A stretch of DNA of 54,897 bases, taken from positions 1 to 54,897 of the forward strand of contig CAMKRZ010000022.1 of assembly GCA_946415315.1 (NCBI GenBank). The letters are read 5' to 3'. Below, one piece after another: positions 14,791 through 24,132 of the stretch. The position numbers and the translations under genes are program-made. Positions within the stretch are counted from its first letter, which is position 1. Each line of letters begins with the position of its first letter. The notes under the pieces are model-generated. The model was not told where the DNA came from. It saw only the letters and a program-made list of their open reading frames with translations, and did no database searches. The DNA is from an uncultured Lachnoclostridium sp. GTDB lineage: Bacteria; Bacillota; Clostridia; Lachnospirales; Lachnospiraceae.

Positions 14791-16509
14791 TTACTCGAGA
14801 ACAATGCCGTAAATCTTCTTGCCACGCGTTCCGACCACGATGGTGTTGCCGAAAACAGCGGGCGAAGCTTCAATGTTCTTGCCGAGGTTGATGGTCGATT
14901 TGAGGACACCGGTGCGGCCGTCCAGAAGGAACATGTTGCCGTCCGAGTCGCAGAGGATGATGTAGCCGTCGCCCTTCGAGTCGTAAACCGCAACCGGGCT
15001 GGACCAACTGTAGTACTTCATATCAACGCTCCAGACCTCGCCACCGGACTTCTTGTCCAGCGCGACCAGTTTGCCGTGCTTCTTGCCGCCCGTGCGCGCA
15101 ACGACAAAATACACGAGGTCGGAAATATTGTTCTGTCCGAGGCAGGCCGTAGCCTGGACGCCGCCCGAGACACCGTCCACCGTCTTGCACTCGTAGGTGC
15201 GCTTCCAGATGATCTCCCCGGTCGCAGCGTTGACCTTCATCACGGGAATCTCACCGCTGTCGTTCTTGTCCTTCGTCCAGTGCAGCGAAGTGGAAACATA
15301 GAGGTAAGCTGTGCCGTCTGCCGGATCGATCTCAAGAACCGGAGACGCATTGCTGTCATCCACCGAATCCTGCACCCAGACGAGCTGCATCGTGTTGAGA
15401 TCGATGCACATCAGATCCCCGCTGTTGTCGCAAGCATAGAGGTAATGGTCGTAAATGCAGGCCGACGACTCGATCCCGAGCCAGTACGTGGACTCGCCGG
15501 TACGGCTCGTCTCATAGTTCCATTTTACGACTTCGGACGGATTGATGGAAAGCGTCTTGCCGTCGTAGGACGTATTGAGTTTCGTCGTGTACAGGATTCC
15601 GTTCTCGCCGGGCTGGATCAGCGTATCAGTCGCCACATCGAAGAGCGGCGAGGAGTCAAATGCGCAGAATTTGCCGTTATCTTTGCGAAGAGAGAACGGA
15701 TCATCGTAGCCGTAATCGGCAATGACCTTGCCGCGGATCAGATCGACGATAAATGTGCGCGCCGAATCATCTCCCATGTCGTCCCCGGCGCCGACTACGT
15801 ACAGCGGCGTACCGTCCGGATACAGCGAACCGGTTCCCTTGATCGGAAAACCGAGGTTGATCTCGTCGCGAGTCGCCGAACCGTCCTCCAGATCGAGGAA
15901 GTATATATGCCCGTCCATGGTCGCGTAGATAACCTCGACCAGATCCGTCTTCTTGCGCTTGCTGTCGTAGAGATTCATGACCTGCTTGGTCTCTTCATCC
16001 CACTGTACCAGCAGGGGCTGCCCGGTCCATCCGCTGCCGGTCCACTCACCCTTCTTCACGCTCTTCTTAAGCTCTCCGGTCGTGATCTCCCACGCCTTCT
16101 TGAGCTTGTACTCGGTCATCACCGCCGTACCGTACGAAGCGCTCGAGCGGAAATTGTCCCCGCGGAACGTGATCACGCCCTTTACCTTCGAATAATTGCT
16201 GTTCGCAAAATGAATCTCATCCTGGCGAATATATCCGTCGATATCAATCCCGCCGTCGTCCCAGGACTTGGCGACATTCAGGTTGGTCTTAAAGCCGAAC
16301 ACCGACGGCTTGGTTGACTCCACGGGTACACACACGCCCGTCTCCAGCAGTTTCTGCGTCGTCGTCAGCGGCGTCGTGTTCAAAACCGGCGCCACCAGAT
16401 CGCCGGGCTTCGGCTCACTGAGCGGATCCCCGCAACTTGTGAGGCAGACCACAACTCCGATGATCACCGCAACCAGGGCAACCGCGCCCAATACAACCGA
16501 CTTTCTCAT
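14791..16509 (-). CDS. PQQ-like beta-propeller lipoprotein
   Basis: The 572-residue precursor has a lipoprotein signal ending LTSC (Cys26 from the ATG at 16509, chosen because GGGAGG lies 7 bases upstream). The rest forms repeated PQQ/WD40-like blades with motifs such as YATMDGHIYFLDLEDGS, YACDNSGDLMCIDLNTMQL, LVALDKKSGGEVWSVD and LCDSDGNMFLLDGRTG. Proteins of this kind are extracytoplasmic scaffolds or binding platforms; the repeats do not imply that PQQ is bound. It may be transcribed with the MATE gene. Precise function unknown. Confidence 0.8.
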   Translation of the reverse strand: MRKSVVLGAVALVAVIIGVVVCLTSCGDPLSEPKPGDLVAPVLNTTPLTTTQKLLETGVCVPVESTKPSVFGFKTNLNVAKSWDDGGIDIDGYIRQDEIHFANSNYSKVKGVITFRGDNFRSSASYGTAVMTEYKLKKAWEITTGELKKSVKKGEWTGSGWTGQPLLVQWDEETKQVMNLYDSKRKKTDLVEVIYATMDGHIYFLDLEDGSATRDEINLGFPIKGTGSLYPDGTPLYVVGAGDDMGDDSARTFIVDLIRGKVIADYGYDDPFSLRKDNGKFCAFDSSPLFDVATDTLIQPGENGILYTTKLNTSYDGKTLSINPSEVVKWNYETSRTGESTYWLGIESSACIYDHYLYACDNSGDLMCIDLNTMQLVWVQDSVDDSNASPVLEIDPADGTAYLYVSTSLHWTKDKNDSGEIPVMKVNAATGEIIWKRTYECKTVDGVSGGVQATACLGQNNISDLVYFVVARTGGKKHGKLVALDKKSGGEVWSVDMKYYSWSSPVAVYDSKGDGYIILCDSDGNMFLLDGRTGVLKSTINLGKNIEASPAVFGNTIVVGTRGKKIYGIVLE

Positions 16510-16529
16510 CGTAATCCTCCCTAGTTTCG

Positions 16530-16562
16530 TGAAAACGAGTCGGGACAAACGCCCCGACTCGC
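16530..16562 (-). terminator. Terminator of the transketolase gene
   Basis: CGAGTCGGG at 16536-16544 pairs with CCCGACTCG at 16553-16561. On the minus strand the stem is followed by TTTTC, downstream of the tkt stop. It lies just before the SD of the beta-propeller lipoprotein, which must therefore have its own or read-through transcription. Confidence 0.8.
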
Positions 16563-16585
16563 CAAAATGACCGGTTTATCAAGCC

Positions 16586-18571
16586 TTACAGCACGCTCTT
16601 CACGGTAGCAACTACATTTTCCGCAGTGATACCGAACTTCTTGAAGAGAACCGAAGCCGGAGCGCTCGCACCGAAACCGTGCATCGTCACATAGCCGCCG
16701 TCAAGGCCGACATATTTGCCCCAACCGAAGTCGCTGAGAGCCTCAACCGCAACGCGTGCGCGGACAGCCTTCGGAAGAACGCTCTCCTTGTACTCGTCGC
16801 TCTGCTCCTCGAAGATATCCATGCAAGGCATGCTGACAACGCGGGCATCGATGCCCTCTGCAGCGAGCGTTGCCTTTGCCTCAAGGCTGATGGAAACCTC
16901 GGAACCGCTTGCAATGATGATCGCATCCGGAACAGCCTTCGTCGAATCCTCAATGATGTAACCGCCCTTGAGAGCTTCCTTGGAGGAACCTGCGAGCTGA
17001 GGAAGGTTCTGTCTCGTCAGAACGAGCGCCGTAGGCGTCTCCTTGCTCGTAACTGCGCTGTACCATGCAGCAAGCGTCTCGGTAGCGTCTGCCGGACGGA
17101 ATACATGGAAGTTCGGCAGGGAGCGAAGCATTGCAAGCTGCTCGATCGGCTCGTGGGTAGGTCCGTCCTCGCCGACACCGATGGAGTCGTGCGTCAGAAC
17201 GAACGTGGTCGGGATGCGCATCAGAGCGGAAAGTCTTGCCATCGGCTTAACGTAATCGCTGAATACGAAGAACGTTGCGCAGTAAGCGCGGAGGCCGTGA
17301 AGCGTGAGACCGTTGCTGATCGCTGCCATCGCGAACTCACGAACACCGAAGTGCAGGTTGCGTCCGCTGTAATCGTCCTTGCTGAAGTCCGCGATCTCCT
17401 TCATCGCCGTCTTGTTGGACGGAGCGAGGTCAGCGGAACCGCCGATCAGGTTCGGAACCTTATTCTTAAGCTTGTTGAGAGCCCAGCCGCCGAGGTTTCT
17501 CGTAGCGTCTGCCTTCTCCTCATATGCCCAGTACTCTGCGTCGTCGATGAGAGGCTTCGCGATGTCCATGTTGAACTCATCGTCCCAAGCAGCCTTCATC
17601 TCCGGGAACTTCGCGCAGTAATCAGCGAAGAGCGCGTTCCACGCATCCTCATCCTTCGCATGCTCTGCCGCAAGCGCTTTGTAGTTGTCGTATACTTCCT
17701 CAGGTACGAAAAATGCTTCCTGCGAAGGCCAGCCGAGGAATTCCTTCATGGCTGCTACATTTTCCTCACCGAGAGGCTCACCGTGTGCGGAAGCCTTGCC
17801 CTGCTTAGCCGGGCAGCCGTAACCGATCTGCGTCTTCACGGTGATCATGGAAGGCTTCGTCGTCTCAGCCTTAGCAGCCTCGATCGCAGCAGCGATCTCC
17901 TCAAGGTTGTTGCCGTCCTCAACAACGAGCGTCTGGAAGCCCATTGCGCGGAATCTTGCCTGAACATCCTCGGTAAATGCGATGTCCGTGTTGCCCTCGA
18001 TACTGATCTTGTTGCTGTCGTAGAACACGATCAGCTTGGAGAGGCCGAGCGTGCCTGCGAGGGACATTGCCTCGTAGGAAACACCCTCCATCATGCAGCC
18101 GTCGCCGCCAAGCACGTAGGTGAAATGATCAACAACCGGATAGCCGGGCTTGTTGAACTTTGCAGCGAGATGAGCCTCAGCCATCGCCATACCGACTGCC
18201 ATACCCATACCTGCGCCGAGAGGGCCCGTCGTCGCCTCAACACCCTTGGTGTGGCGATACTCCGGATGACCCGGGGTCAGGGAACCGTCCTGACGGAACT
18301 GCATCATATCTTCCTTGGTCAGGCCGTAGCCGAACAGGTGAAGAAGCGAATAGAGAAGCGTCGAGCCGTGTCCGCCGGAAAGGATGAACCGGTCACGGTT
18401 CGGCCAATCGGGATTGGCGGGATTGTGCTTCATATGCTTTGCCCAAAGCTCATATGCAACAGCAGCAGAGCCGAGCGGAAGACCCGGATGACCGGACTTC
18501 GCCTTCTGGATCGCATCAGCCGCGAGAACGCGGATGGCGTTGACAGACATCGTATCGATCGATTTGCTCAT
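16586..18571 (-). CDS. tkt: Transketolase
   Basis: The 661-residue thiamine-diphosphate enzyme interconverts pentose-phosphate pathway sugars and supplies the erythrose 4-phosphate used by DAHP synthase. The N-terminal SGHPGLPLGSA, the ThDP motif GGDGCMMEGVSYEAMSLAG (GDG near residue 155), and the C-terminal half with THDSIGVGEDGPTHEPIEQL and FRPADA are characteristic. The frame stays open 143 codons further upstream but without SD or homology; the ATG at 18571 has CGGAGG 8 bases before it. It is monocistronic with its own promoter and terminator. Placement near the aromatic operon may be fortuitous. Confidence 0.95.
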   Translation of the reverse strand: MSKSIDTMSVNAIRVLAADAIQKAKSGHPGLPLGSAAVAYELWAKHMKHNPANPDWPNRDRFILSGGHGSTLLYSLLHLFGYGLTKEDMMQFRQDGSLTPGHPEYRHTKGVEATTGPLGAGMGMAVGMAMAEAHLAAKFNKPGYPVVDHFTYVLGGDGCMMEGVSYEAMSLAGTLGLSKLIVFYDSNKISIEGNTDIAFTEDVQARFRAMGFQTLVVEDGNNLEEIAAAIEAAKAETTKPSMITVKTQIGYGCPAKQGKASAHGEPLGEENVAAMKEFLGWPSQEAFFVPEEVYDNYKALAAEHAKDEDAWNALFADYCAKFPEMKAAWDDEFNMDIAKPLIDDAEYWAYEEKADATRNLGGWALNKLKNKVPNLIGGSADLAPSNKTAMKEIADFSKDDYSGRNLHFGVREFAMAAISNGLTLHGLRAYCATFFVFSDYVKPMARLSALMRIPTTFVLTHDSIGVGEDGPTHEPIEQLAMLRSLPNFHVFRPADATETLAAWYSAVTSKETPTALVLTRQNLPQLAGSSKEALKGGYIIEDSTKAVPDAIIIASGSEVSISLEAKATLAAEGIDARVVSMPCMDIFEEQSDEYKESVLPKAVRARVAVEALSDFGWGKYVGLDGGYVTMHGFGASAPASVLFKKFGITAENVVATVKSVL

Positions 18572-18709
18572 AATTAATTCCTCCGAGGAAAATTCTCCCT
18601 GCATTCTGCCCCTCGACACCGCCTTCGGGTATCTCTCGAAGCGTGCGTCAACGTACGACAGCGCGGCAGGGGCCGCGAACGCCCACAGCATGGGCGCATA
18701 CCTAGATGA

Positions 18710-18738
18710 ATAATACCATAACGGTACCTTCAATGCAA
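18710..18738 (-). promoter_or_regulatory. Transketolase promoter
   Basis: TTGCAT (18738-18733) and TATTAT (18715-18710) on the minus strand have 17-base spacing. A leader of about 130 nt follows, containing a small GCCCA/TGGGC hairpin. I recognise no known riboswitch in it. Confidence 0.65.
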
Positions 18739-18749
18739 GATGCGAACCG

Positions 18750-18775
18750 AAAAAAAGGGAGCCCTCCGTCCCCGG
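18750..18775 (-). terminator. Probable terminator of the gmk-rsmI operon
   Basis: On the minus strand a short GGAG/CTCC stem is followed by seven T residues, about 30 bases after the rsmI stop. The stem is weak and the terminator abuts the tkt promoter. Confidence 0.45.
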
Positions 18776-18801
18776 AAAACCCCCTGAAAGAACAGCCTGT
18801 T

Positions 18802-19638
18802 TCATTTTTCGAGCAAGGCCTGGTACACTTCCCTCTTTCCGATGCCGCGGTCCGTCGCAACCGCCTTCATCGCGTCCTTGCGGGGCATTCCCTGCGACTC
18901 GTACAGCGCCACATGTTCGGCGATGCTGAGTTCGCTCCATGCCGCCTGCTCCGCGCGTTCCGCTTCTTGCGGATCGACTCCCTCGATGACGATCACGCAC
19001 TCGCCCTTCGCCGGCTCGGCCTCATAGTGCGCCGCTGCCTCCGCAAGCGTCGCGACGAAGCGGCTCTCGTGCAGCTTGGTCAGCTCCCGTAAAATGCTCA
19101 CCCTCCGCCCGGCGCCGATCTCCTCCGCCAGCTCCGCCAGCGTCTTCGCCAGCCGGTGCGGCGCCTCGTACAGCACGATCGTGCGGGTCTCATCACGAAG
19201 CTCCGCCATCACACGCGAACGCTCCTTCTTCTCGGTCGGAAGGAACGCCTCAAAGCAGAATCGTCTCGTCGGCAACCCCGAGATCGTCAGCGCGGTCACG
19301 CATGCACACGCCCCCGGCACCGCGGTTACTTCCACGCCCGCCTCGAGCGCCATCCGGACCAGTTCCTCCCCGGGATCGCTGATTCCCGGCATGCCCGCGT
19401 CGGTGATCAGCGCGATGTTTTTGCCTGCGACCAGCATTTCCGTCAACTCCCGCCCCTTGTCAAAGCGGTTGTTGTTGTGATAGCTCGTCATCGGCGTATG
19501 GATCGCAAAATGTGTCAGCAACTTTTTCGAATTCCTTGTATCCTCCGCCGCGATCAGGTCAACCTCGGAGAGCACGCGGATCGCGCGCGCCGTCATATCC
19601 TCCAGATTGCCGATCGGCGTTGTCACCAGATATAGCAT
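18802..19638 (-). CDS. rsmI: 16S rRNA (cytidine1402-2'-O)-methyltransferase
   Basis: The 278-residue protein is a tetrapyrrole-methylase-fold enzyme that 2'-O-methylates C1402 in the 16S rRNA decoding centre. Signatures are the N-terminal LVTTPIGNLEDMTARAI, AEDTRNSKKLL, ITDAGMPGISDPGEELV and VPGACACVTAL, and the C-terminal helical extension ending GKREVYQALLEK. AGGAGG precedes the ATG. It is the last gene of gmk-holB-ricT-trmN6-rsmI, an arrangement of translation and replication housekeeping genes common in Bacillota. Confidence 0.93.
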   Translation of the reverse strand: MLYLVTTPIGNLEDMTARAIRVLSEVDLIAAEDTRNSKKLLTHFAIHTPMTSYHNNNRFDKGRELTEMLVAGKNIALITDAGMPGISDPGEELVRMALEAGVEVTAVPGACACVTALTISGLPTRRFCFEAFLPTEKKERSRVMAELRDETRTIVLYEAPHRLAKTLAELAEEIGAGRRVSILRELTKLHESRFVATLAEAAAHYEAEPAKGECVIVIEGVDPQEAERAEQAAWSELSIAEHVALYESQGMPRKDAMKAVATDRGIGKREVYQALLEK

Positions 19639-19646
19639 GTTTCCTC

Positions 19647-20510
19647 CTAAAACCCGTACAACTCCTTCACTTCGTCCGTGGTTTCTCCGCTTTCGTCAGC
19701 GAGAACCAGTGGCTTTTCCACCGTAAGCCCGCTCTTGCCTCCCCGTACGCATCCGAGAAGCACCAGATTCGGCTCCCTGTCGACCTGAGGGTGTACCATC
19801 CTCAGCCGTTTCGGCTCCAGTCCGTGCCGAACCAGCGTCGTGATCAGCTCTGCCAGCCGGAACGGCCGGTGCACCAGGTAGAAACGCCCGCCGGGCACAA
19901 GTACCGCTGCCGCTTCCCGCGCCACATCGTCAAATATGCACAGCACCTCGTGCCGTGCGATCGCCTTTGCGTCCGCCGGGTTCACAATGCCGTGACCGCC
20001 CGTCATATACGGCGGGTTGCAGGTTACCACATCAAATCGGGATCGTCCGAACTGCTTCGAGGCTTCCCTCAGATCGCCCTGTTCGATGCGGACGCGCCCC
20101 GCCACAGGGCGGTCGATCCGACCCTTCGGCGCCATACTTTCCGCAGATGCCTTGCTCTCCGCAGATGTCTCGTCTTTCGCGGTCTCCGTGCCACCTTCCC
20201 GCTCCGCTGCCTCCGCCTGAAGCTCGACGTTCATCGCCACGCTCCGGCACGCCATGTCGGCGCTCTCCGGCTGAATCTCCAGTCCGACTAACTCCGCAGC
20301 GTCCGTTTTCGCGGACAACAGCAAAGGCAGGATGCCCGTGCCCGTTCCCATGTCCAGACACCGCTCTCCTGCCCGTATTTCGCAAAATGCACTCAGCAGG
20401 ACGGCATCCACGCCGAAGCAAAACCGCCCCGGATCCTGGATCAGCCACAGATTGCTGCGCTGCAGATCAACCGCTCGCTCGCCGTCCTTCAGGTACTTCT
20501 CTACATCCAC
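19647..20510 (-). CDS. trmN6: tRNA1(Val) A37 N6-methyltransferase-like protein
   Basis: The 287-residue class I SAM methyltransferase has CLDMGTGTGILPLLL for SAM binding at about residues 51-65 and the N6-adenine motif CNPPY near 158. The family (TrmN6/YfiC, YabB in Bacillus) methylates adenine 37 of a valine tRNA. The start is GTG at 20510, with GGAAGG 10 bases upstream; no in-frame ATG fits better. Residues about 104-128 form an Ala/Glu/Ser/Lys-rich insertion of low complexity. It lies 8 bases before rsmI. Confidence 0.82.
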   Translation of the reverse strand: MDVEKYLKDGERAVDLQRSNLWLIQDPGRFCFGVDAVLLSAFCEIRAGERCLDMGTGTGILPLLLSAKTDAAELVGLEIQPESADMACRSVAMNVELQAEAAEREGGTETAKDETSAESKASAESMAPKGRIDRPVAGRVRIEQGDLREASKQFGRSRFDVVTCNPPYMTGGHGIVNPADAKAIARHEVLCIFDDVAREAAAVLVPGGRFYLVHRPFRLAELITTLVRHGLEPKRLRMVHPQVDREPNLVLLGCVRGGKSGLTVEKPLVLADESGETTDEVKELYGF

Positions 20511-20537
20511 GCGTCTGCCGCCTTCCCGCCTGTCGGC

Positions 20538-21497
20538 TCACTCGTCAAAATGATGCGTCTCCCGCTTCTCAAGCTGCTCCAGCTCGCGAAGATCTTCCTC
20601 GTCATCCCGTCCGTTCTCATTTTCATCACGGTACTTGCGCGAATTGTCTTCTTTCTTCTCGCCGCGGCGCTTGCGCGCATGAAACTTCAATTCCTCGACC
20701 GGATAGTCGCGCACTTCCTTCTCCTCGCCGTCCGCGCCGTTCACGTAGACCAGCACTTTCACGCGCTGCTTGAGAACGTTCAGATCCTTCACCTCACCGG
20801 TCAGGCCGTCCGCCGTCTTCACCGTGTCTCCGATGTTCGGCAGGCGGCTGTTGAGGTACTCGTACGCGTCCTCCTCATTTTTCAGGCAGCACATCAACCG
20901 CCCGCAGTTTCCGCTGATCTTCGTGGGGTTGAGCGAGAGATTCTGCTCCTTCGCCATTTTCACCGAAACCGGCGCAAAATCTGCCAGGAACGTGTGGCAG
21001 CACAGCTCACGCCCGCAGATTCCGATGCCGCCGCGCAGTTTCGTCTCATCGCGAACGCCGATCTGGCGAAGCTCGATGCGCGTATGGAACACCGACGCGA
21101 GGTCCTTGACCAGCTCGCGGAAGTCCACGCGCCCGTCCGCCGTAAAATAAAACAGTACCTTGCTGTTGTCGAACGTGTACTCGCAGTCGATCAGCTTCAT
21201 CTCCAGATTATGCTTTGCGACCTTCTCCGCGCAGACCACGAGCGCTTCCTTCTCCTTCTCGCGAAGGCGCGCCGCCTGCCGGTCGTCCTCGTCCGTCGCA
21301 ACGCGCTGCACGGCGCGAAGAGGCGCAACCACCTTGTCGTCGGTCACCTCGGTGCGCCCGCACACGACGTAGCCGTACTCGACGCCGCGCGCGGTCTCCA
21401 CGATCACGTGATCGCCCGCCTTGATCTCATAATCCAGCGGATCAAAATAGTAAACTTTTCCGGCGGTCCGAAACCGCACTCCGATGATTGTTGTCAT
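20538..21497 (-). CDS. ricT: RicT (YaaT) PSP1-domain protein
   Basis: The 319-residue protein carries the PSP1 C-terminal domain with the conserved GGIGICGRELCCHTFL and GNCGRLMCCLKNE cysteine motifs. In Bacillus, RicT with RicA and RicF binds iron-sulfur clusters and adjusts RNase Y activity, affecting sporulation and competence. The C terminus is a long charged tail rich in Arg, Lys, Asp and Glu. The ATG at 21497 is chosen; upstream in-frame sequence overlaps holB and lacks homology. It is in the usual place downstream of holB. Confidence 0.88.
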   Translation of the reverse strand: MTTIIGVRFRTAGKVYYFDPLDYEIKAGDHVIVETARGVEYGYVVCGRTEVTDDKVVAPLRAVQRVATDEDDRQAARLREKEKEALVVCAEKVAKHNLEMKLIDCEYTFDNSKVLFYFTADGRVDFRELVKDLASVFHTRIELRQIGVRDETKLRGGIGICGRELCCHTFLADFAPVSVKMAKEQNLSLNPTKISGNCGRLMCCLKNEEDAYEYLNSRLPNIGDTVKTADGLTGEVKDLNVLKQRVKVLVYVNGADGEEKEVRDYPVEELKFHARKRRGEKKEDNSRKYRDENENGRDDEEDLRELEQLEKRETHHFDE

Positions 21498-21529
21498 ATT
21501 GTCCTGCGCCTCCCGGCGCGTTCCTCCTG

Positions 21530-22534
21530 TTATTCGTTTCCTCCGGCAAACCGCTCCTGCCACCGCAGCAGAAACAGCCAGAACGCTGTCTCCATATTGA
21601 CGTTGACGACACGGTCGGCACGAATTCGCCCGATCTCCTCCTGCGTCGCCCACAGCGCCTCGAACCCGATGGCGTCCGCCTGGTCGCGGATTGCGTCACT
21701 CTCCTCGACAAACATCAGTCCGGCCTTCTCCCGGACCGCCTTATACATCAGCAGTTCGCGGATCCACACGAGGATCAGCCCGAGCACCGTCTCCTGCTTA
21801 TCCTTATCCTTCGCAAAATCCTTTGCAAATTCCGCCATGCGGTCCTCCCGCATTGTCGGCACCGCTTTCAGCATGGACACCGTCGTGTCCCGCTGCTCCT
21901 GAAACTCCTCCGACCGTGCGCACGCCGTCGCGACCCCGGGACATCCTCCGGAGTACACCGCGAGCATCCTCGCGCGGTAATCCGGCAACTGTTCGCGCGC
22001 CATCAGCCAGTCCGTCAGGTCCTTCTCCGGCACCGGCAGCATCGGCAATTCCACCGCTCTCGAGCGGATCGTCGGCAACAGCTCATTCGCATTCGTTGTG
22101 AGGAGCAGGATCACTGCGTATGACGGCGGCTCCTCCAGCGTCTTGAGGAGAGCATTTTGCGCTTCCTCATTCATCTTCTCCGCCTCGTCCACGATAAAAA
22201 TGCGGTACGGCCCGACCATCGGTTTCACCGGCACGACATTGCACAGCTGCTCCCGAATGTCTCCGACCGTGATCACCGTTTTCTCGTGTGTCACATATGC
22301 GACATCCGGCTGATTGCCGCTGTCCATCTGCAGGCACGAAATGCAGCTCCCGCACGGTTCCTCGCCGCCCTCGCGGCACAGAAGCGTAGCCGCAAACACG
22401 CGGGCGGTCAGCATTTTCCCGATGCCGTCCGGCCCGTCCAGAATATAGGCATGCGAGACACGCCCCGCGCGGATGCTCTCCTGCAGGTAATCGATCACCC
22501 GCCGGTGTCCAATGATGCTGCGGAATGTCTCCAT
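21530..22534 (-). CDS. holB: DNA polymerase III delta-prime subunit
   Basis: The 334-residue AAA+ clamp-loader subunit has a Walker A-like GPDGIGKML, the Cys4 zinc module (C-x8-C-x2-C-x2-C, LLCREGGEEPCGSCISCLQM), the DEAEKM Walker B-like segment, QNALLKTLEEPP, and the IRSR sensor/arginine-finger region. It works with tau and delta to load the DnaN clamp. It follows gmk by 9 bases. The C terminus is family-typical and poorly conserved. Confidence 0.93.
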   Translation of the reverse strand: METFRSIIGHRRVIDYLQESIRAGRVSHAYILDGPDGIGKMLTARVFAATLLCREGGEEPCGSCISCLQMDSGNQPDVAYVTHEKTVITVGDIREQLCNVVPVKPMVGPYRIFIVDEAEKMNEEAQNALLKTLEEPPSYAVILLLTTNANELLPTIRSRAVELPMLPVPEKDLTDWLMAREQLPDYRARMLAVYSGGCPGVATACARSEEFQEQRDTTVSMLKAVPTMREDRMAEFAKDFAKDKDKQETVLGLILVWIRELLMYKAVREKAGLMFVEESDAIRDQADAIGFEALWATQEEIGRIRADRVVNVNMETAFWLFLLRWQERFAGGNE

Positions 22535-22543
22535 ACCTCGTCT

Positions 22544-23152
22544 TTACTCCTCTTCTGCAACCTGCATCTCTCGCTCAACGGCCGCAATGACCAGCCGGAT
22601 GCAGGAACTGAACTGCCAGTTCAGGAAACGCAGCCGCGGGTTCATCCGTTCGATCACCTCCGGCGAAAAATCCTGCTCATCCGCCAGATAGCGCCGGCAA
22701 ACCTCCGCGAAATTCGGCTGCTCCTGCTTGCGCTCCCGCCAGATCGACCGCATCAACCGCTCCTCATCCTCCGTCTCCAGATAGATCGGTACGATCGCGT
22801 CCGCGTACTTTGTCTTCATCAGCGCAAAATACACCTCGGGCGTCGCGATCATGATCGAGTGTGCGCCGGATGCGTCAATCTGACCGTCATCCGCCGTAAA
22901 ATAATGCCAGTCCCCGACGACCACATGGTACGTCCGGCACTCCAGCACACGGCCTTCCTGCTGCATCCGCTGCATCTCATCGACCGTCACAAAATGGTAT
23001 TCCACCCCGTCCGTCTCGCCCGCGCGGATCGGCCGCGTCGTGTAGGGAACGATTTTCCGAAGGCGTCCGTCGAAATGCCGCAGCAGGGCTTCGCAGATGC
23101 TGTCCTTGCCGGTCGCGCTCTTGCCCATCAGCAGAAACAATTTATATCCCAT
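22544..23152 (-). CDS. Guanylate kinase-like protein
   Basis: The 202-residue protein has the P-loop LMGKSATGKDSICEAL (residues about 9-18), TTRPIRAGETDGVEYHFVT and ECRTYHVVVGDW, the hallmarks of a GMP kinase fold. The ATG at 23152 has GGAGG 8 bases upstream; a longer open frame upstream is unsupported. It is somewhat diverged from canonical Gmk (P-loop Ser/Ala changes), and occupies the place where many Bacillota have tmk before holB. It could be a paralogue with an altered nucleotide substrate. Confidence 0.8.
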   Translation of the reverse strand: MGYKLFLLMGKSATGKDSICEALLRHFDGRLRKIVPYTTRPIRAGETDGVEYHFVTVDEMQRMQQEGRVLECRTYHVVVGDWHYFTADDGQIDASGAHSIMIATPEVYFALMKTKYADAIVPIYLETEDEERLMRSIWRERKQEQPNFAEVCRRYLADEQDFSPEVIERMNPRLRFLNWQFSSCIRLVIAAVEREMQVAEEE

Positions 23153-23278
23153 GCCGGTTTCCTCCAAGCACATAACCACAGTAATTCCATGTCCTGAACG
23201 GCACGGTTGCCGCGACATGGCCGGCAGCGGTCCCCTCTCCCCGGAAAGCATTTTCTTCTTCCGTCACGACCGCATACC

Positions 23279-23311
23279 CGTAAAATAGTAGCACATTTTC
23301 CGTGAAAATGC
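23279..23311. promoter_or_regulatory. Inverted CGNAAAAT pair in the gmk-trmB divergent region
   Basis: CGTAAAAT at 23279 (+) faces ATTTTCCG at 23295 (-), and the latter begins the palindrome CATTTTC-CGT-GAAAATG at 23294-23310. On the minus strand a TACTAT box (23285-23290) overlaps the pair, which could be the gmk -10 element without a good -35. Whether the motifs act as an operator here is inference. Confidence 0.5.
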
Positions 23312-23421
23312 TATCCTTTTTCGCAATGTTGTGGTAACATCGGGAATGCCCACAGGGCTGGCGCGCCTCCGCGGCGATCGTCGTCGAACGCGCCGACAGA
23401 TTCCATAAAGGAGCTTGTTTT

Positions 23422-24075
23422 ATGCGTCTTCGCAACATTCCGGGAGCACGCGAGGAAATGCTCGTCAACCCGTTTATCGTACAGGATCCGGCGCGCCTGC
23501 AGGGCCGCTGGAAGAATGAATTCGGCAATGACCGTCCCATCCGCATTGAGATCGGCATGGGCAAGGGACAGTTTCTCCTCACCCTTGCACAGCGCAACCC
23601 CGACATCAACTACATCGGCATCGAAAAATACTCGAGCGTCCTCCTTCGCGCGCTCACCAAGCAGGAGGAGCTGCAGCTGCCGAACCTGCGCCTGATCCGC
23701 TACGACGCGGAAACCATCGACGAGGTCTTCGGCGAAGGCGAGGTGGACCGCATCTATCTGAATTTTTCGGACCCGTGGCCGAAGGACCGCCACACCAAGC
23801 GGCGCCTCACCTCGGACCGTTTTCTCGCCCGCTACGCAAAGATCCTTGCCGAGAGCGGGCAGGTGGAGTTCAAGACGGACAACGTCGACCTGTTCTACTT
23901 CTCGCTCACAGAGGCGGAAGCCAACGGCTGGACGCTTGCCTATGTGACACGCAATCTGCACAGCGAACCGGAGGCCGCGGACAACGTTACGACCGAGTAT
24001 GAGGACCGTTTTTCCGCCAAGGGAAACCCGATCTGCAAGATGGTGATCCGCCGCTCCGCGCCGTCGTTGAAATAA
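23422..24075 (+). CDS. trmB: tRNA (guanine46-N7)-methyltransferase
   Basis: The 217-residue SAM methyltransferase forms m7G46 in the variable loop of tRNAs. The SAM motif EIGMGKGQFL is at about residues 42-51, followed by YIGIEKYSSVLLRAL, LNFSDPWPKDRHTKRRL (catalytic DPWPKxRH) and TEYEDRF near the C terminus. The ATG follows AAAGGAG. It is directly upstream of tRNA-Lys, which has its own promoter. Confidence 0.95.
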   Translation: MRLRNIPGAREEMLVNPFIVQDPARLQGRWKNEFGNDRPIRIEIGMGKGQFLLTLAQRNPDINYIGIEKYSSVLLRALTKQEELQLPNLRLIRYDAETIDEVFGEGEVDRIYLNFSDPWPKDRHTKRRLTSDRFLARYAKILAESGQVEFKTDNVDLFYFSLTEAEANGWTLAYVTRNLHSEPEAADNVTTEYEDRFSAKGNPICKMVIRRSAPSLK

Positions 24076-24132
24076 ACAAAACCTTGATTTTTCCCTGCTT
24101 ATAAAAAGAAAACATTTTTCGAAAAAAAGTTG

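Noticed and set aside
18572-19000. N-terminal extension of transketolase by 143 codons
   Set aside because: It lacks similarity to transketolase, overlaps rsmI and the tkt promoter, and the ATG at 18571 has an ideal SD.
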